A stretch of 64,000 nt of DNA from Pseudooceanicola antarcticus. Its GTDB lineage: Bacteria > Pseudomonadota > Alphaproteobacteria > Rhodobacterales > Rhodobacteraceae. This document shows, one piece after another, positions 51,021 through 59,218 of the stretch. The notes below the pieces were generated by a model. That model was given only the letters and a program-made list of their open reading frames with translations. It made no database searches and was not told the origin of the DNA. The translations under genes were made by a program, and so were the position numbers. The stretch spans positions 248,001-312,000 of the forward strand of contig NZ_OBEA01000002.1 in the NCBI RefSeq assembly GCF_900215355.1. The letters run 5' to 3'. How positions within the stretch are numbered: position 1 is the stretch's first letter; each line of letters starts with the position of its first letter.

Positions 51021-51338
51021 TCAGGAGGCGCATTGCTCCTGCGCGATCGAGCCGAAGTAGCTGTACTTTTCCCAGAAGCGCTCATCCGAGCGGGAGGCGG
51101 ACATCTTCATGTCCTGCGCCTTGTCGGGGCTGCGAAAGAGCTTGGCCGCCGTGCGCTGGTCGCGCGAGGAAAGCACAAGGTCCGCCACCCCCTGGATGCA
51201 GCCGCAAAGCTGGTAGGAGGCCGCGCCATTGGGCGACTTCAGGCAGGCCTTGCGAATCGTGTCCGCCTGGGCGCCGCCCGGAATGGTCAGAAGTGCAAAA
51301 GCCGCTGCGGCCAGCGCCGCTCGGGTGGAAATCGTCAT
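51021..51338 (-). CDS. Small secreted protein of unknown function
   Basis: 105 residues with a signal peptide (ALAAAAFALLTIPGGAQA). The mature part has three Cys, including IRKACLKSPN, YQLCGCIQGVAD and the final EQCAS, and a conserved-looking SPDKAQDMKMSASRSDERFWEKYSYFG. I have the impression that such proteins recur in Rhodobacteraceae and sometimes carry the label arginine transporter; nothing in this sequence supports transport. The cysteines suggest disulfides in the periplasm. Confidence 0.75.
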   Translation of the reverse strand: MTISTRAALAAAAFALLTIPGGAQADTIRKACLKSPNGAASYQLCGCIQGVADLVLSSRDQRTAAKLFRSPDKAQDMKMSASRSDERFWEKYSYFGSIAQEQCAS

Positions 51339-51560
51339 GCCGTCACTGCCTTGTCCCCGCCGGCCCGAGAGTTGCTCCCCCCGTGGTCCGGCCTCGTTAA
51401 CAAATCGGCGGCACGTGCCTGTAGCCGCCAAGAAACATGGCGCGGAGGATGCCATATCCTGTGAATTTCTCAACCTTGCCGCAACGACGGCGGGCGGATC
51501 GGCGGGCCTCGGCCCGTCGGGCGGTGTGGCGCAAGTGGATGGGCTTGCCGGAACGGCGAA

Positions 51561-51583
51561 CGGGCGGGGAAATGCCCCGCCCG
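51561..51583 (-). terminator. GC-rich hairpin after the MBL hydrolase gene
   Basis: CGGGCGGGG-AAATG-CCCCGCCCG, about 58 bases after the stop codon at 51641. No strong T-run follows. Confidence 0.4.
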
Positions 51584-51640
51584 CTGCCTGATCCGATGAG
51601 TCGCCGAAGGCGACGAGGGCCGATACTCAGGCCCCGTTAC

Positions 51641-52417
51641 TCAGTCCCCGTACCAGCCGCCGCGCTTGACCTCGGTGCCCTCGCCCTCGTCGGCCAGCAG
51701 TTGCTCGAAGAGGTCCAGGTCGGAGCCGCGGTAGTGGTAGGGGTAGACCACCTTCGGCGCGAAGGCCGCGACACCGGAGGCCGCCTGGGCCTCGGTCATC
51801 GTGTAGGGCAGGTTGAAGGGCACGAAGGCCAGGTCGATGCCTTCCAGGGCGCGCATCTCGGGCGTGTCCTCGGTATCGCCGGCGATGTAGATCCTCAGCC
51901 CGTCGACCGTGATGACATAGCCGTTATCGCGTCCCTCGGGGTGATAATCCAGCCGGCCCTCGGTGTAATTGTAGGCGGGGATGGCGGTCAGCTCATAGCC
52001 CAGGAGGCTGCCGCTGTCGCCATTGGCCATGACGGTGTTGGAGCCCTGCAGGCTCTCGTCCAGGCTCTCGGCCACCGTGGGATTGGTGATCATCGGCACG
52101 GCGCCGGCGCGCTCGGTCAGACCGGCGAGGGTCTCGGGGTCGAAGTGGTCGCCGTGGTGGTGGGTGATCAGGATGGCATCGGTGGCGGGCAGGGCGGCAT
52201 AGGCCTCGGCTCCGCCGACGGGATCCACGTAGATCCGGCCCGCCGGCGTGTCCATGACGAAGCTGGCATGGGCGACGGGGTGGATCGAGACCTGCCCCGA
52301 GGCGGTCTCGTAGACATCTCCGGTCAGGTTCTGCGCCATGGCGGCGAAGGGCCGAAGAAGCGGGGCCCCGGCAGCGGTGGCAATGGCGGTGGTCATCAGT
52401 CTTCTGCGTGTCAGCAT
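51641..52417 (-). CDS. MBL-fold metallo-hydrolase, exported
   Basis: 258 residues. The N-terminus LTRRRLMTTAIATAAGAPLLRPFAAMAQ has an RR pair before a hydrophobic core, so it is probably a Tat substrate, which fits a metal enzyme folded before export. The metal motif is ITHHHGDHFD, and IAGDTEDTPEM and YPYHYRG supply later ligands. It resembles UPF0173/UlaG-like lactonase folds, but the substrate is unknown. GGAGG precedes the ATG. Confidence 0.9.
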   Translation of the reverse strand: MLTRRRLMTTAIATAAGAPLLRPFAAMAQNLTGDVYETASGQVSIHPVAHASFVMDTPAGRIYVDPVGGAEAYAALPATDAILITHHHGDHFDPETLAGLTERAGAVPMITNPTVAESLDESLQGSNTVMANGDSGSLLGYELTAIPAYNYTEGRLDYHPEGRDNGYVITVDGLRIYIAGDTEDTPEMRALEGIDLAFVPFNLPYTMTEAQAASGVAAFAPKVVYPYHYRGSDLDLFEQLLADEGEGTEVKRGGWYGD

Positions 52418-52550
52418 CACGTCCTCCTCGGATTTGCTGGCGTCACATTTCTGCTGTTCCGGGCAAAAGGTAGCGCGCAGGGCGCCTGCGTCGTCTCACA
52501 TTCACGTCAGACGCAGGGGCCTGCGCGCCTTGCCGCCGGGGTAAGGCAAA

Positions 52551-52584
52551 GGCCCGAGGCGATCGTTGCGCCTCGGGCCCCTGC
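52551..52584 (-). terminator. Rho-independent terminator after the RibN-like gene
   Basis: GGCCCGAGGCG and CGCCTCGGGCC pair perfectly (11 bases) around a 7-base loop. On the minus strand TTTGCC follows. It lies about 34 bases after the gene. Confidence 0.65.
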
Positions 52585-52612
52585 CTGTCCGCTCTGGATC
52601 TGACGGCGCGGT

Positions 52613-53515
52613 CTAGGCCGTCGCCGCGCCCCTGCGTTCCTGCTCCAGCAGGTAGAAGGAGGCGGCGACGATCAGCGCCGAGCCCGCCCACATGCTGCCC
52701 GGCGGCACGAAGCCGAAGGCCAGCACGCCGAGGCCCACGTTCAGCGGCAGTTTCACGTGGTCGAAGGGTTGCAGGTAGCCCGCATCCGCCAGGCTGTAGG
52801 CCCGCGCGATGGCATATTGCGCCGCCGCGGTCAGCAGCCCGGCCAGCACCAGCAGCCCAAGGGCGAAACTGCCCGGCACCAGGCTGCCGATGGCCGCGCC
52901 CTCGGGCAGGGCCACCAGGGCGAGCACCGCATTGGCCGGGGTGAGCAGCAGCAGCAGGTGAAGGGTTAGCGCCTCGGGGGCCTCCTCGCGGGTTAGCCGC
53001 TTGGTCAGGAGCGAGGTCCCGGCCCAGAGCGCCGCCGCGCCGACGGGCATCAGGGCGGCGGTCGAGAAGGCCTCGGACCAGGGCGCCAGCAGGATCATGC
53101 CCCCGCTGAGCCCGCCCAGCACCGCCAGCCAGCGGCGCGCGGGCGTGGGTTCCCGCAGGATCAGCGCCGCGCCCAGGGTGACGAAGAAGGGCGAGAGCAG
53201 GATCAGCGCCGAGGCCTGCCAGATCGGCACCCAGGCCAGGCTCGCCACCCAGAGCTGCACGCCGAGCACGGCGCAGCTGGCGCGCATCAGGTGCAGGCCG
53301 GGCTGGCGCATGGCCCAGGCGGAGCGCGCCCGCGACAGGGCCCAGGGCAGGGCCAGGGCGGTGGCCGTCAGGTACTGCCAGAAGGCGATGGTGGGGCCGG
53401 GGAGGTGCAGCTCCATGGCGATGTATTGTGTGAGGGTGTTGTAGAGCGCGAAGATCGCGCCCGCGGTGACCATCATCGCCGCGCCACGCGCGGGGTTCCG
53501 GGTCGAGTGAGTCAT
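52613..53515 (-). CDS. ribN: DMT (EamA) transporter, probable riboflavin transporter RibN
   Basis: A 300-residue protein with about ten membrane spans as two EamA repeats (GAIFALYNTLTQYIAMELHL... and the second half starting near VGAAALWAGTSLLTKRL). The family alone gives no substrate. The key clue is the FMN riboswitch just upstream on the same strand, which in alphaproteobacteria marks RibN-type riboflavin importers. It therefore probably takes up riboflavin when FMN is low. AAAGGA lies about 6 bases ahead of the ATG. No rib biosynthesis gene is nearby. Confidence 0.85.
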   Translation of the reverse strand: MTHSTRNPARGAAMMVTAGAIFALYNTLTQYIAMELHLPGPTIAFWQYLTATALALPWALSRARSAWAMRQPGLHLMRASCAVLGVQLWVASLAWVPIWQASALILLSPFFVTLGAALILREPTPARRWLAVLGGLSGGMILLAPWSEAFSTAALMPVGAAALWAGTSLLTKRLTREEAPEALTLHLLLLLTPANAVLALVALPEGAAIGSLVPGSFALGLLVLAGLLTAAAQYAIARAYSLADAGYLQPFDHVKLPLNVGLGVLAFGFVPPGSMWAGSALIVAASFYLLEQERRGAATA

Positions 53516-53596
53516 GCGGTGTCCTTTCCAAACGCATAACCCAAGGCTGTCCGGGACAGGTCCGCCGGCCCGCGAGGCGGGGGCGGGATCTCTCCC

Positions 53597-53718
53597 GTTC
53601 TCTTCCATCCGGACTATGACCGTCGGCCCCGGAGTTCCACCGGATCTGCTGTCCCTCTCGCTGAGAGGCGCTCGCGGGCTATCACCGCCGGTGGGGAATT
53701 CCGCCCCGCCCTGAGAAC
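53597..53718 (-). promoter_or_regulatory. FMN riboswitch (RFN element)
   Basis: On the minus strand the conserved blocks occur in order: TTCTCAGGGCGGGGCGGAA, TTCCCCACCGGCGGT, AGCCCGCGAGCGC, GGACAGCAGATCCGGTG, CCGGGGCCGACGGTCATAG and TCCGGATGGAAGAGAAC. These are the invariant parts of the six-stem FMN aptamer. The 81-base stretch before the gene start contains further GC-rich hairpins (including GGGAGAGATCCC) that could be the expression platform. FMN binding should turn the transporter gene off. Confidence 0.95.
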
Positions 53719-53839
53719 AACACGGCCTGACTGGCCGCGGGCGGAAGGTATGGGGGCGGGGAGGGGAGCGCAAGGCAGGACGGTGCGGAGGAGGATGTGC
53801 GGGGATGTGGAGGTGGGGGATGCTCGTTGCGACGCGTGG

Positions 53840-53975
53840 ATGGGGGCTTCGTCCCCCGTCGCCGGAGGACGGCAGGTAGAGGGAGGAGGGGGCACTGCCC
53901 CCCCCCGTCGCCGGATGGCGACACGTAGAAGGGGAAGGGGGCTCTGCCCCGTCGCTGCGCGACACTCCCCCCGAC
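53840..53975 (+). repeat. Degenerate 3'-end repeat array, copy H
   Basis: Three G-run/C-run hairpins in tandem (GGGGGCTTCGTCCCCC near 53846, GGGGGCACTGCCCCC near 53889, GGGGGCTCTGCCCC at 53937), each preceded or followed by GTCGCCGGA-like units. It ends in CGACGTATTTTCGGC, a decayed form of the AGTATTTTCAGCC box. Unlike other copies it does not follow a gene on its own strand. Confidence 0.65.
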
Positions 53976-54347
53976 GTATTTTCGGCAAGCTGAAAGAGGG
54001 GGCGGCTTGCTTTGTGGTTGGCGGGGCGCGAGCGGCCATGTCGGAGGCGTTGAACGACAGCGCAGAGGTGCCGCGTGCGGGACCAAGTGGTGACGCCTGC
54101 CAGAGATCTCGCCCGGCGGCACGCCGGGCGGCGCCCGACTGCGGGGCGCGCGATCGGCGCTCAAACCGTCCCCTGGACGGTTTGCCATGCTGTGCATGGA
54201 TCGCACCTCATCCCCGGGAGGGCGCATCGGCAAGGTCTTTCGCTAAAGGCTGTACGGTGCTTCTGGAGGGCGCCGCGCGATGAGCTGGCGTTGCGGAGCG
54301 CCCACCCAGGGTCGGGCGCCGCCCTGGGGGTTCAGGCCTCGATAGTC

Positions 54348-54370
54348 GCGTAGGGTGGGTGAAACCCACC
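54348..54370 (+). repeat. REP-like element (RAYT-associated type), solo copy
   Basis: GCGTAGGGTGGGTG-AA-ACCCACC, the cleanest copy in the window, 174 bases before the nuclease cassette. Confidence 0.75.
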
Positions 54371-54521
54371 GCCAAGGCTGGTCCCATCTTCTTGCTTGCT
54401 TAGACCGCACAATTTTCGCACGCTCCGATCAGCTACCTGATCACGCGGCTGTCATTTTCTGAATTGCCGCAAGCGTTCGGACGTGCTTATCTTGGGGCGC
54501 CGATCGCCGAAGAGGTCCTGA

Positions 54522-55265
54522 ATGCTCAACGCTCTCATTCACGCGAAGCACGGCAAGCATGAAGATGGCGAAGAGCGGGTGTCGTGGCGGCAAACATTTC
54601 GTGCCATCGAAGATCATGTGACAGCCAGTATTTTTGAACGCCTTTCCTATCTGAGCGCACCCTGTGCGATGCGCCTACTCCATGGCACGACCCGTCGAAA
54701 CCGGCCGAAGGATGCGGAAACGCTTTTTTCCTGGCGCAGTGTGTCGCTTGACAGAATGGAGTTCTGGCCGTGCTGGGACGATCCGTCCGACAACCGAAGA
54801 AGCCGTGAGCCTGACGTCTATTGCGAATGGCAAGTCGGTGACCCTGTCCGAAGTCTGCATCTCATCGTCGAGGCAAAGCCTGGATCCATTGCCCAGTTGA
54901 AGGACCAATGGGTTGGAGAACTCAAGAGCTATCACCATGTACAGGAACTGGAGGGGGCTGAAGAACCCGACATTATCGGTTTTCTTGCGATCGGTGGGAG
55001 GATCTCAGACCCACAGGACTTTATGAAAGCAGTCCGTGCCGCGAGTCCCGAAGTGCAAGTCGCCATCGGTGGTTGGGAAGACCTTGCCCGCGCGCTATAT
55101 TTCGAACTGAAGGCCAACACGCTACCGTGGGAGCGGCGTATCCTGCAGGACATGTCTGATGCGCTCCGACTTTTTGGCTACATCTACGTTCCTTTCTTGC
55201 CCACTCTAAAGAGTATGCCCGTCATCTCGGAAGGTGCTATTAATAGGATAGGGATCCGGACATGA
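54522..55265 (+). CDS. PD-(D/E)XK nuclease-fold protein
   Basis: 247 residues. Residues 30-44 (EDHVTASIFERLSYL) match the opening helix of many PD-(D/E)XK nucleases. The catalytic core appears as Asp98 in REPDVYCEW, then Glu117-x-Lys119 in LIVEAKPGS, then Gln129 in KDQWVGEL, a frequent motif IV residue. It should cut DNA (or RNA). Base composition and codon use (many A/T-ending codons) differ from the surroundings, a sign of transfer. Its stop overlaps the next gene's start (ATGA). Likely a defence or anti-plasmid nuclease; no methyltransferase is nearby, so it is not a plain restriction-modification unit. Confidence 0.72.
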   Translation: MLNALIHAKHGKHEDGEERVSWRQTFRAIEDHVTASIFERLSYLSAPCAMRLLHGTTRRNRPKDAETLFSWRSVSLDRMEFWPCWDDPSDNRRSREPDVYCEWQVGDPVRSLHLIVEAKPGSIAQLKDQWVGELKSYHHVQELEGAEEPDIIGFLAIGGRISDPQDFMKAVRAASPEVQVAIGGWEDLARALYFELKANTLPWERRILQDMSDALRLFGYIYVPFLPTLKSMPVISEGAINRIGIRT

Positions 55266-55897
55266 CGGATCTGACCTGGGGCGAAAGTCTGAAGAACTTG
55301 CGCGTGGCCTACCGTACCGTCGCGGCCTATCAGGAGCGGGTGCTGTCTATGGCCAAAATCGCCGGGGAGGCTTTCGAGCCGCTCAGTTTCGCCGTCTGGT
55401 TCGCGACCGAACATGCCATGGCACCGCAAAGGACAACGGATCCGCGGAACAAGTGGACATGGGACTTCCTTCCGATGAACAGTTTCGCCCTCTGCCTGAA
55501 CAGTTCCGGCAAGCGGCGCTGGACAATCCGCGAAGGAGAACTGGTGGTCTTCCTGTACTTTTGCGCCGACGATGGTTTCACCAGTTACGGTCACGCGAAC
55601 CCCGCTCCGGAGGGGCCCGACCCAGCAATGCTGCCCTCTGCAAGCGAAGCGGACAGCTGGTTTGAAATGTACGCGTATCGCTGGCTTGGCTCGGACTGCG
55701 AAATCGATTGCTATGATGACCTCTGGGCCACCGATGATCTGCCTGGCTCTGATCTCTGTCCGGTTACAAGCAAGAACGGCGAGTTCTCTCTTTCCTACTT
55801 TGGGGTGTCGATCAGCGAGTTGGAAACCCAGGAGAGCTTTTCCTCTGCCGTTAGCGGCTTCAAGGCACGCCTTGAGGCGGAGGTCGAACGGGCCTGA
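55262..55897 (+). CDS. Unknown partner of the nuclease-fold protein
   Basis: 211 residues, acidic, with no recognised domain, signal peptide or membrane span. Tryptophan and aromatic residues are frequent (WTWDFLPMNSFALCLNSSGKRRWTIREGELVVFLYFC). The start overlaps the stop of the nuclease gene by four bases, so the two are co-translated. Composition is equally unlike the flanks. It could sense, activate or restrain the nuclease; that is inference from arrangement only. Confidence 0.7.
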   Translation: MTDLTWGESLKNLRVAYRTVAAYQERVLSMAKIAGEAFEPLSFAVWFATEHAMAPQRTTDPRNKWTWDFLPMNSFALCLNSSGKRRWTIREGELVVFLYFCADDGFTSYGHANPAPEGPDPAMLPSASEADSWFEMYAYRWLGSDCEIDCYDDLWATDDLPGSDLCPVTSKNGEFSLSYFGVSISELETQESFSSAVSGFKARLEAEVERA

Positions 55898-56013
55898 AAA
55901 CGCAGGTAGTGTGATACGGCAACCGGGATGCTCTCGGCGAGGGACAGCGATCAGCGCCATCCCTCTCACAGACCCTTGCCAAACGCCCTTTTCCCCCGCA
56001 TATGCTGCCGATC

Positions 56014-57813
56014 ATGACCGATCTCGCGCACATTCGTAACTTCTCCATCGTCGCCCATATCGACCACGGGAAATCCACCCTGGCCGACCGGCTGATCCAG
56101 TCCACCAACACCGTCTCGGACCGCGAGATGAAAGAGCAGCTGCTCGACGCCATGGACATCGAGCGGGAACGCGGGATCACCATCAAGGCGAACACCGTCC
56201 GCATCGAGTACATCGCCGACAACGGCGAGCTCTATATCCTGAACCTGATCGACACCCCCGGTCACGTCGACTTCGCCTACGAGGTCTCCCGCTCCATGCA
56301 TGCGGTCGAGGGCTCGCTGCTGGTGGTCGACAGCACCCAGGGCGTCGAGGCGCAGACGCTGGCCAATGTCTACCAGGCCATCGACGCCGACCACGAAATC
56401 GTGCCCGTGCTGAACAAGATCGACCTGCCTGCCAGCGAACCCGAACGGGTCGCCGAGCAGATCGAGGATGTCATCGGCATCGACGCCAGCAATGCGCTGC
56501 TGGTCTCGGCCAAGTCGGGCCTCGGCATCAAGGAGACGCTGGAGGCGATCTGCCACCGCCTGCCCGCGCCCACGGGCGACCGCGATGCGCCGCTGAAGGC
56601 CATGCTGGTGGACAGCTGGTACGACCCCTACCTGGGCGTCGTCGTGCTGGTCCGCATCATGGACGGCGTGATGAAGAAGAACGACCGCGTGAAGTTCATG
56701 CGCAACGGCACGGTGCACCAGATCGACCGGATCGGTGTCTTCCGCCCGGCGATGCAGAACGTCGATCAGCTGGGACCGGGCGAGATCGGCTTCATCACCG
56801 CCTCGATCAAGCAGGTGCGCGACACCAAGGTCGGTGACACCATCACCCACGAAAAGAAGGGCTGCGAAACCGCGCTGCCCGGCTTCAAACCCTCAATCCC
56901 CGTCGTCTTCTGCGGCCTCTTCCCGGTCGATTCGGCCGAGTTCGAGGACCTGCGCGATGCGATCGAGAAACTGGCGCTGAACGATGCCTCCTTCTCCTTC
57001 GAGATGGAGACCTCGGCGGCGCTTGGTTTCGGCTTCCGCTGCGGTTTCCTTGGCCTTCTGCACCTCGAAGTGATCCGCGACCGTCTCGAGCGCGAATACA
57101 ACATCGAGCTGATCACTACCGCGCCCTCGGTGGTCTACCATGTCTACATGAAGGACGGGACGATGCAGGAGCTGCACAACCCCGCCGACATGCCGGACAT
57201 GACCTATGTGGATCACCTGGAAGAGCCTCGCATCAAGGCCACCATCATGGTGCCCGACGAATACCTGGGCGATGTGCTGAAGCTCTGCCAGGACCGCCGC
57301 GGCATCCAGGAAGAGCTTACCTATGCCGGCACCCGTCCGCTGGTGGTCTATGACCTGCCGCTGAACGAGGTGGTCTTCGACTTCTACGACCGGCTGAAAT
57401 CGGTGACCAAGGGCTACGCTTCCTTCGACTACCACCTGACCGGCTATCGCCAGGACAACCTGGTGAAGATGTCGATCCTGGTAAACGACGAGCCGGTGGA
57501 TGCGCTGTCGATGATGGTCCACCGCGACCGCGCCGAGATGCGTGGCCGCGCCATGTGCGAGAAGCTGAAGGACCTGATCCCGCGCCATATGTTCAAGATC
57601 CCGATCCAGGCCGCAATCGGCGGCAAGGTGATCGCCCGAGAGACGCTCTCGGCCATGCGCAAGGACGTGACGGCCAAGTGCTACGGCGGCGACGCGACGC
57701 GGAAGCGCAAGCTGCTGGACAAGCAGAAGGCCGGCAAGAAGAAGATGCGCCAGTTCGGGAAGGTGGATATCCCGCAAGAGGCGTTCATCTCGGCGCTGAA
57801 GATGGACAATTGA
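56014..57813 (+). CDS. lepA: Elongation factor 4 (LepA)
   Basis: A 599-residue translational GTPase that acts on ribosomes during initiation and elongation stress. G1 is [10 protein letters not shown]3 DTPGHVDF, and G4 NKID; the EF4-specific C-terminal domain ([44 protein letters not shown]) is complete. I use the ATG of [11 protein letters not shown], which gives the standard length; an ATG four codons upstream is possible. It is back to normal high GC after the cassette. Confidence 0.98.
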   Translation: MTDLAHIRNFSIVAHIDHGKSTLADRLIQSTNTVSDREMKEQLLDAMDIERERGITIKANTVRIEYIADNGELYILNLIDTPGHVDFAYEVSRSMHAVEGSLLVVDSTQGVEAQTLANVYQAIDADHEIVPVLNKIDLPASEPERVAEQIEDVIGIDASNALLVSAKSGLGIKETLEAICHRLPAPTGDRDAPLKAMLVDSWYDPYLGVVVLVRIMDGVMKKNDRVKFMRNGTVHQIDRIGVFRPAMQNVDQLGPGEIGFITASIKQVRDTKVGDTITHEKKGCETALPGFKPSIPVVFCGLFPVDSAEFEDLRDAIEKLALNDASFSFEMETSAALGFGFRCGFLGLLHLEVIRDRLEREYNIELITTAPSVVYHVYMKDGTMQELHNPADMPDMTYVDHLEEPRIKATIMVPDEYLGDVLKLCQDRRGIQEELTYAGTRPLVVYDLPLNEVVFDFYDRLKSVTKGYASFDYHLTGYRQDNLVKMSILVNDEPVDALSMMVHRDRAEMRGRAMCEKLKDLIPRHMFKIPIQAAIGGKVIARETLSAMRKDVTAKCYGGDATRKRKLLDKQKAGKKKMRQFGKVDIPQEAFISALKMDN

Positions 57814-57816
57814 GGC

Positions 57817-57846
57817 AAACCCGGAGCGAAAGCTCCGGGTTTTTCC
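57817..57846 (+). terminator. Rho-independent terminator of lepA
   Basis: AACCCGGAGC-GAAA-GCTCCGGGTT, a 10-pair stem with a stable GNRA loop, followed by TTTCC, 4 bases after the stop codon. Confidence 0.93.
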
Positions 57847-57859
57847 TTTGCGGGCGCTT

Positions 57860-57888
57860 GGGGTGGTGCATTGGCATGCCCCCTACGC
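57860..57888 (-). repeat. REP element flanking the RAYT gene (downstream)
   Basis: On the minus strand GCGTAGGGGGCATGCC then AATGCACCACCCC. It is inverted relative to the element upstream of the gene, and its GTAG supplies the stop codon of the RAYT gene. Confidence 0.8.
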
Positions 57889-58446
57889 CAGCAACCCCGG
57901 TTGCCGCTCCTGCTCTGCGTCCCGCTCTCCGAAATATCCCTCCGGCACCTCTCCGTCCCACCCCGGTGCCACCAATCCTGCGCGCACCTCCCGATGGAAG
58001 GACGAGAATTGCCAGTCCGCCGCCCGCGCCACCAGGCCATGTCTGACCGGGTTGCCCCAGCAATAGCGCAGGTGCAGTTCCATATCGCGGTCGTCGCGGA
58101 TGTGGTGTTCCCAGTAACGGCGCTTCCAGATGCCGACCTCGCCCCTGCGCCGTTTGCCGTCGCTGATGGCGACGCGGTCCTTCACCCGCTTGCTGAACTC
58201 GGCCTTGATCGCCTGCCAGCGCACCGGATAGTCCGCGTCGCCCGGCGGCAGGGTCCAGATGCAATGCATGTGGTCGGGCAGGACCACCCAGGCGTCGATG
58301 CAGAAGGGGCGGCGGGCGCGTTCGACCATCACCGCTTCGCGCAGCGCGGTGACCTCGCGCACCAGCAGGTCGGAGCTGCGGTCGCGCAGACAGACGGTAA
58401 AGAAGATCGATGCGCCGGTCTGGCGCGGGCGGGTGTAGCGGTCCAT
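57883..58446 (-). CDS. REP-associated tyrosine transposase (RAYT)
   Basis: A 187-residue Y1/HUH-type single-strand transposase. The metal-binding HUH motif is His59-Met-His61 in LPDHMHCIW. The RAYT signature follows: WKRRYWEHHIRDDRDMELHLRYCWGNPVRHGLV, which includes the candidate catalytic tyrosine. RAYTs are single-copy domesticated relatives of IS200/IS605 TnpA that cut and join REP hairpins. Both flanks carry such hairpins in opposite orientation, and solo copies lie at 6057 and 54348. The start is the ATG of MDRYTRPRQTG. Confidence 0.9.
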   Translation of the reverse strand: MDRYTRPRQTGASIFFTVCLRDRSSDLLVREVTALREAVMVERARRPFCIDAWVVLPDHMHCIWTLPPGDADYPVRWQAIKAEFSKRVKDRVAISDGKRRRGEVGIWKRRYWEHHIRDDRDMELHLRYCWGNPVRHGLVARAADWQFSSFHREVRAGLVAPGWDGEVPEGYFGERDAEQERQPGLLA

Positions 58447-58477
58447 GGCCCAGCTTGGACCGAACCTGGTTAACAAA

Positions 58478-58502
58478 GCGTAGGGTGGATGCCATCCCAC
58501 CA
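58478..58502 (+). repeat. REP element flanking the RAYT gene (upstream)
   Basis: GCGTAGGGTGGATG-CCATCCCACCA, 31 bases ahead of the RAYT start codon and opposite in orientation to the downstream element. Confidence 0.8.
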
Positions 58503-58603
58503 TCCCCGCGCGCAGAACGTACAATCGCAGCGAAGGACCAGACGGTCGTGACAGGGGGGGCGAACCCGGCCCCCTTGACCAGGCCAGCAAAACGCCGGAC
58601 ATG

Positions 58604-58635
58604 AAAAGACCGGCCACCCAGGGGGCGCCGGTCTT
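58604..58635 (-). terminator. Rho-independent terminator of the first entericidin-like gene
   Basis: AAGACCGGC and GCCGGTCTT pair perfectly around a 12-base loop; on the minus strand TTTTC follows. It starts about 18 bases after the gene. Confidence 0.8.
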
Positions 58636-58653
58636 CGTGGCCATCGGGCTGGC

Positions 58654-58791
58654 TTACATGCCCGCCTGGGTCTGCGCGGCCTCGCCCTCGATGATGGTGC
58701 CGGCCTTCTGGATGTCGCGCCCCGCGCCCTTCACGGTTTCGCAGGCGGCAAGGCCCGACAGGGCCAGCAGGCAGATGGCGATTCTGATCAT
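58654..58791 (-). CDS. Entericidin-like lipoprotein, copy 1
   Basis: 45 residues. Signal and lipobox: RIAICLLALSGLAA-Cys17. The mature part ETVKGAGRDIQKAGTIIEGEA is the entericidin A/B pattern. GAGGGA precedes the second of two in-frame ATGs, which I use. The toxin/antidote role known for E. coli entericidins has not been shown for such alphaproteobacterial forms. It lies 96 bases downstream of copy 2. Confidence 0.85.
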   Translation of the reverse strand: MIRIAICLLALSGLAACETVKGAGRDIQKAGTIIEGEAAQTQAGM

Positions 58792-58887
58792 TTTATCCCT
58801 CGACATGATGTTGATCCCGGAGCGAATCCTAGAACCGCGCCGCAGCGCCGTCCAGCCTGAGAGTCCGGCTTCATGCGAGGGCGGGAT

Positions 58888-59037
58888 TTACATCTCGGAC
58901 TGGGTCTCGGCGGCTTCGCCTTCGATCACCTGACCGGCGGTCTGGATGTCTTCTCCGGCGCCTTTGACGGTCTCGCATGCCGCGAGAGAAAGCAGGGCGG
59001 CGACAAGGGCGGTGCTGCGCAGGGCAAATCGGGTCAT
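58888..59037 (-). CDS. Entericidin-like lipoprotein, copy 2
   Basis: 49 residues. Signal TRFALRSTALVAALLSLAA ends at lipobox Cys21. The mature part ETVKGAGEDIQTAGQVIEGEA is near-identical in its core to copy 1 but more acidic (GED, SEM end). AAGGAAAG precedes the ATG. The pair is a tandem duplication that has diverged outside the core. It is divergent from the TerB-like gene. Confidence 0.87.
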   Translation of the reverse strand: MTRFALRSTALVAALLSLAACETVKGAGEDIQTAGQVIEGEAAETQSEM

Positions 59038-59218
59038 CGTTCTTTCCTTCTGTTGAGGTCTGGTCATACAACCCGCGAAACCCTTCCCAGGTTCCGCTGC
59101 CGCCACAGGGCCCAGGCCCGCGTCAGCCCCCAGGTCACGCGGTTTTTCATTTGCCCTGCGGCTTCGGCCCCATAACCTCCGGGCATTGAACATCAATTCA
59201 TTTCGCAAAGGACCGGTC

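Larger units (their letters stand above)
53719..54521. other. 803-base region between the riboswitch and the nuclease cassette
   Basis: No convincing gene. The left half holds a degenerate array of G-rich hairpins related to the 3'-end repeat family; one REP element lies at 54348. From about 54370 the base composition drops toward that of the two genes that follow. Confidence 0.6.

Noticed and set aside
57883-58446. The RAYT gene as an active IS200/IS605 element
   Set aside because: It has the RAYT-type signature, no tnpB, and short REP hairpins instead of IS ends.
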